In this document: piece by piece, positions 6,031-7,350 of the stretch | Layout: each line of letters begins with the position of its first letter | Position numbering within the stretch: position 1 is the first letter of the stretch | Source: Bacteroidota bacterium | GTDB lineage: Bacteria; Bacteroidota; Bacteroidia; Bacteroidales; UBA4417 | Length of the DNA: 7,350 nt | Assembly (NCBI GenBank): GCA_020048595.1 | Contig: JAIFMH010000040.1 | Span: 1 to 7,350, forward strand | Reading direction: 5' to 3' | The notes under the pieces: generated by a model | The model's input: the letters and a program-made list of their open reading frames with translations, nothing else | Databases searched by the model: none | Told to the model about the DNA's origin: nothing | Position numbers and translations under genes: made by a program

Positions 6031-7350
6031 ATGCGATTAAAACCGGGAAAAATTACAGCCATTATACTTGTTACAATAGCAGTTTTACTTCTTGTTGTGT
6101 TTTTCGCTGTTTCACCTGTCGCGAAATATATGATTGAGAAAAACAGCGTAGAGTGGACAGGCCGGAAAATTACCATGAAAAGCCTTTTTATCAATCTCTG
6201 GAAATGGAATATAACGGTTGAAGAATTGAAAGTATATGAGTATAAAAGTGATAAAGTGTTTTTCGGTGCTGCTAAACTTTATACAGCCATTGGTTTACCT
6301 CAATTAATCAGTGGCAAATACTTTGTAAAGACGATACAGGTTGATGCCCCCAATGTATTTATCGAGCAAAACGGTGTGCTTTTTAACTTCGACGACCTGC
6401 TAACCCGGTTTACAGCTGTCGATACCACTCAAAAGGAACCTGAACAACCTTCGGAACCTGTTGAATACCGGATCGAAAACATTGAAATTACCAACGGATC
6501 AATCACCTACCGCGATAAAGTTTTAAACCATGAAATAGTACTGCAGGAATTTAAACTGGGTTGCCCCCTTGTAACATGGGATTCGCCGCTGTTGAATGCA
6601 GGCACTCAGTTTAATTTCAAATCAGGGGGCAAGGCAGAGGCAAGATTATTCTTAAATATTGATTCCTTGTCGTACCTTTTAGATGCCAGCCTTACAAAAC
6701 TTGATCTGAAGCTGATTACACCATACATGAAGGATTATGTGAAGACTTCCTATGCCGGAGGTTTCCTGGATACAAAACTGCGTATTAGAGGCGATTTTGA
6801 TGTTCCTGAAGCAGTGGCAGTAAAAGGCAGTATAGCACTTTCGGATTTCAGGATCGATGATGAAGCAAAAGTAACGGTAGCATCCTGGAAAGATTTTTCA
6901 ATTGCTGTTGACTCTCTCGATGTGGCCGGCAATATCTATGATTTTGGAGTTATCAGTCTGAATGATCCGTACCTGCTTTTCGAATATTATGAGAAAAGCG
7001 ACAATTTCACCAATATGATGGTGCCTTCCGAGACTTTGTCAACTGACACTACAGCATCCGTGGATTCTGTTGATTATTCCAATCCGTTCACCATCATGGC
7101 CGATTATGTAAAGCAGATCAGCAAGGATTATATTATCAGCAATTATACCGCTGAAAATGTGATACTTAAAAATGGCCATATCGTTTATAAAGACTACACG
7201 CTTGAAGATAAATTTGTGTACGACCTCGAAAATCTTGAAATGCGCTCGGGCCGGATCAGTTCGAAAAGTGATAGTGTTACATTCGACATGAGTTGCCTGG
7301 CTAACCGCTCGGGGAAACTAAAAGCACACCTGGCCTTCGATCCGCGTGAT
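6031..7350 (+). CDS. DUF748/AsmA-like envelope protein, 3'-truncated
   Basis: The frame is open for 440 codons from ATG 6031 to the right edge, so the C-terminus is missing. Residues 8-28 form a single N-terminal membrane anchor (ITAIILVTIAVLLLVVFFAVS), leaving the rest in the periplasm. The region after it matches the DUF748 pattern: MIEKNSVEWTGRKITMKSL (34-52), then VEELKVYE, and VDAPNVFIEQNGVLFNFDDLL (104-124). DUF748 proteins belong to the AsmA-like group of anchored, repetitive beta-rich periplasmic proteins; relatives have been linked to lipid transport and outer-membrane homeostasis. Pro/Glu- and Ser/Thr-rich linkers at about 131-145 and 331-350 separate structured parts. A similar motif recurs at 147-176 and 374-406 (IxITNGSITYRDK versus VILKNGHIVYKDY), suggesting a duplicated module. 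The start is supported by the anchor directly behind it. The gene follows the pspC terminator and is likely transcribed on its own. The family assignment is from memory and fairly confident; the substrate is unknown. Confidence 0.85.
   Translation, partial: MRLKPGKITAIILVTIAVLLLVVFFAVSPVAKYMIEKNSVEWTGRKITMKSLFINLWKWNITVEELKVYEYKSDKVFFGAAKLYTAIGLPQLISGKYFVKTIQVDAPNVFIEQNGVLFNFDDLLTRFTAVDTTQKEPEQPSEPVEYRIENIEITNGSITYRDKVLNHEIVLQEFKLGCPLVTWDSPLLNAGTQFNFKSGGKAEARLFLNIDSLSYLLDASLTKLDLKLITPYMKDYVKTSYAGGFLDTKLRIRGDFDVPEAVAVKGSIALSDFRIDDEAKVTVASWKDFSIAVDSLDVAGNIYDFGVISLNDPYLLFEYYEKSDNFTNMMVPSETLSTDTTASVDSVDYSNPFTIMADYVKQISKDYIISNYTAENVILKNGHIVYKDYTLEDKFVYDLENLEMRSGRISSKSDSVTFDMSCLANRSGKLKAHLAFDPRD

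Noticed and set aside
5970..6194. A 74-residue - strand open frame with hydrophobic stretches
   Set aside because: It is largely antisense to the start of the DUF748 gene; its hydrophobic parts mirror that gene's membrane anchor codons, and no promoter or homology supports it.

Overview
The window looks like a chromosomal stretch of a Bacteroidota genome, probably from the Bacteroidales/Marinilabiliales/Prolixibacteraceae-like part of the phylum, although the exact lineage cannot be read from the sequence. Three things support this. There is a clear Bacteroidetes-type promoter (a TAnnTTTG -7 box with an upstream TTG -33 box) and a general lack of Shine-Dalgarno sequences. The PspC protein carries the roughly 90-residue N-terminal extension that I recall from Bacteroidota PspC proteins. 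The sulfatase and small lipoprotein also fit the repertoire of this phylum.

Layout, left to right. (1) The 3' three quarters of peptidase T (pepT) on the + strand, with its start outside the window. (2) After a 38-base gap, an exported Cys-type sulfatase on the + strand with the complete formylglycine signature. (3) A 94-base convergent gap, then an AT-rich, unrecognised lipoprotein gene on the - strand. (4) A 369-base AT-rich divergent region that ends in a perfect 25-base palindrome overlapping a Bacteroidetes promoter. (5) A two-gene operon made of a PadR-family repressor and a multi-pass PspC-domain membrane protein, coupled by an ATGA stop/start overlap and closed by a strong intrinsic terminator. 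(6) A 3'-truncated DUF748/AsmA-like envelope protein that runs off the right edge with 440 open codons.

The most informative region is the padR-pspC operon. The palindrome contains the TTG -33 element in its centre, so a repressor bound there would block the promoter. This suggests PadR autoregulation of the operon in response to an unknown envelope signal. The position of the -7 box also shows that PadR must start at the ATG at 3899 and not at the upstream in-frame ATG at 3839, which lies inside the palindrome. The pspC and DUF748 genes both encode cell-envelope proteins, but the terminator between them argues for separate transcription. PepT (cytoplasmic tripeptide breakdown) and the sulfatase (desulfation of an exported substrate) are metabolic genes with no evident functional link to the rest. 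I see no RNA gene, CRISPR array, insertion sequence or phage gene. I do not see a clearly novel system; the lipoprotein island and the PadR operator are the best leads.
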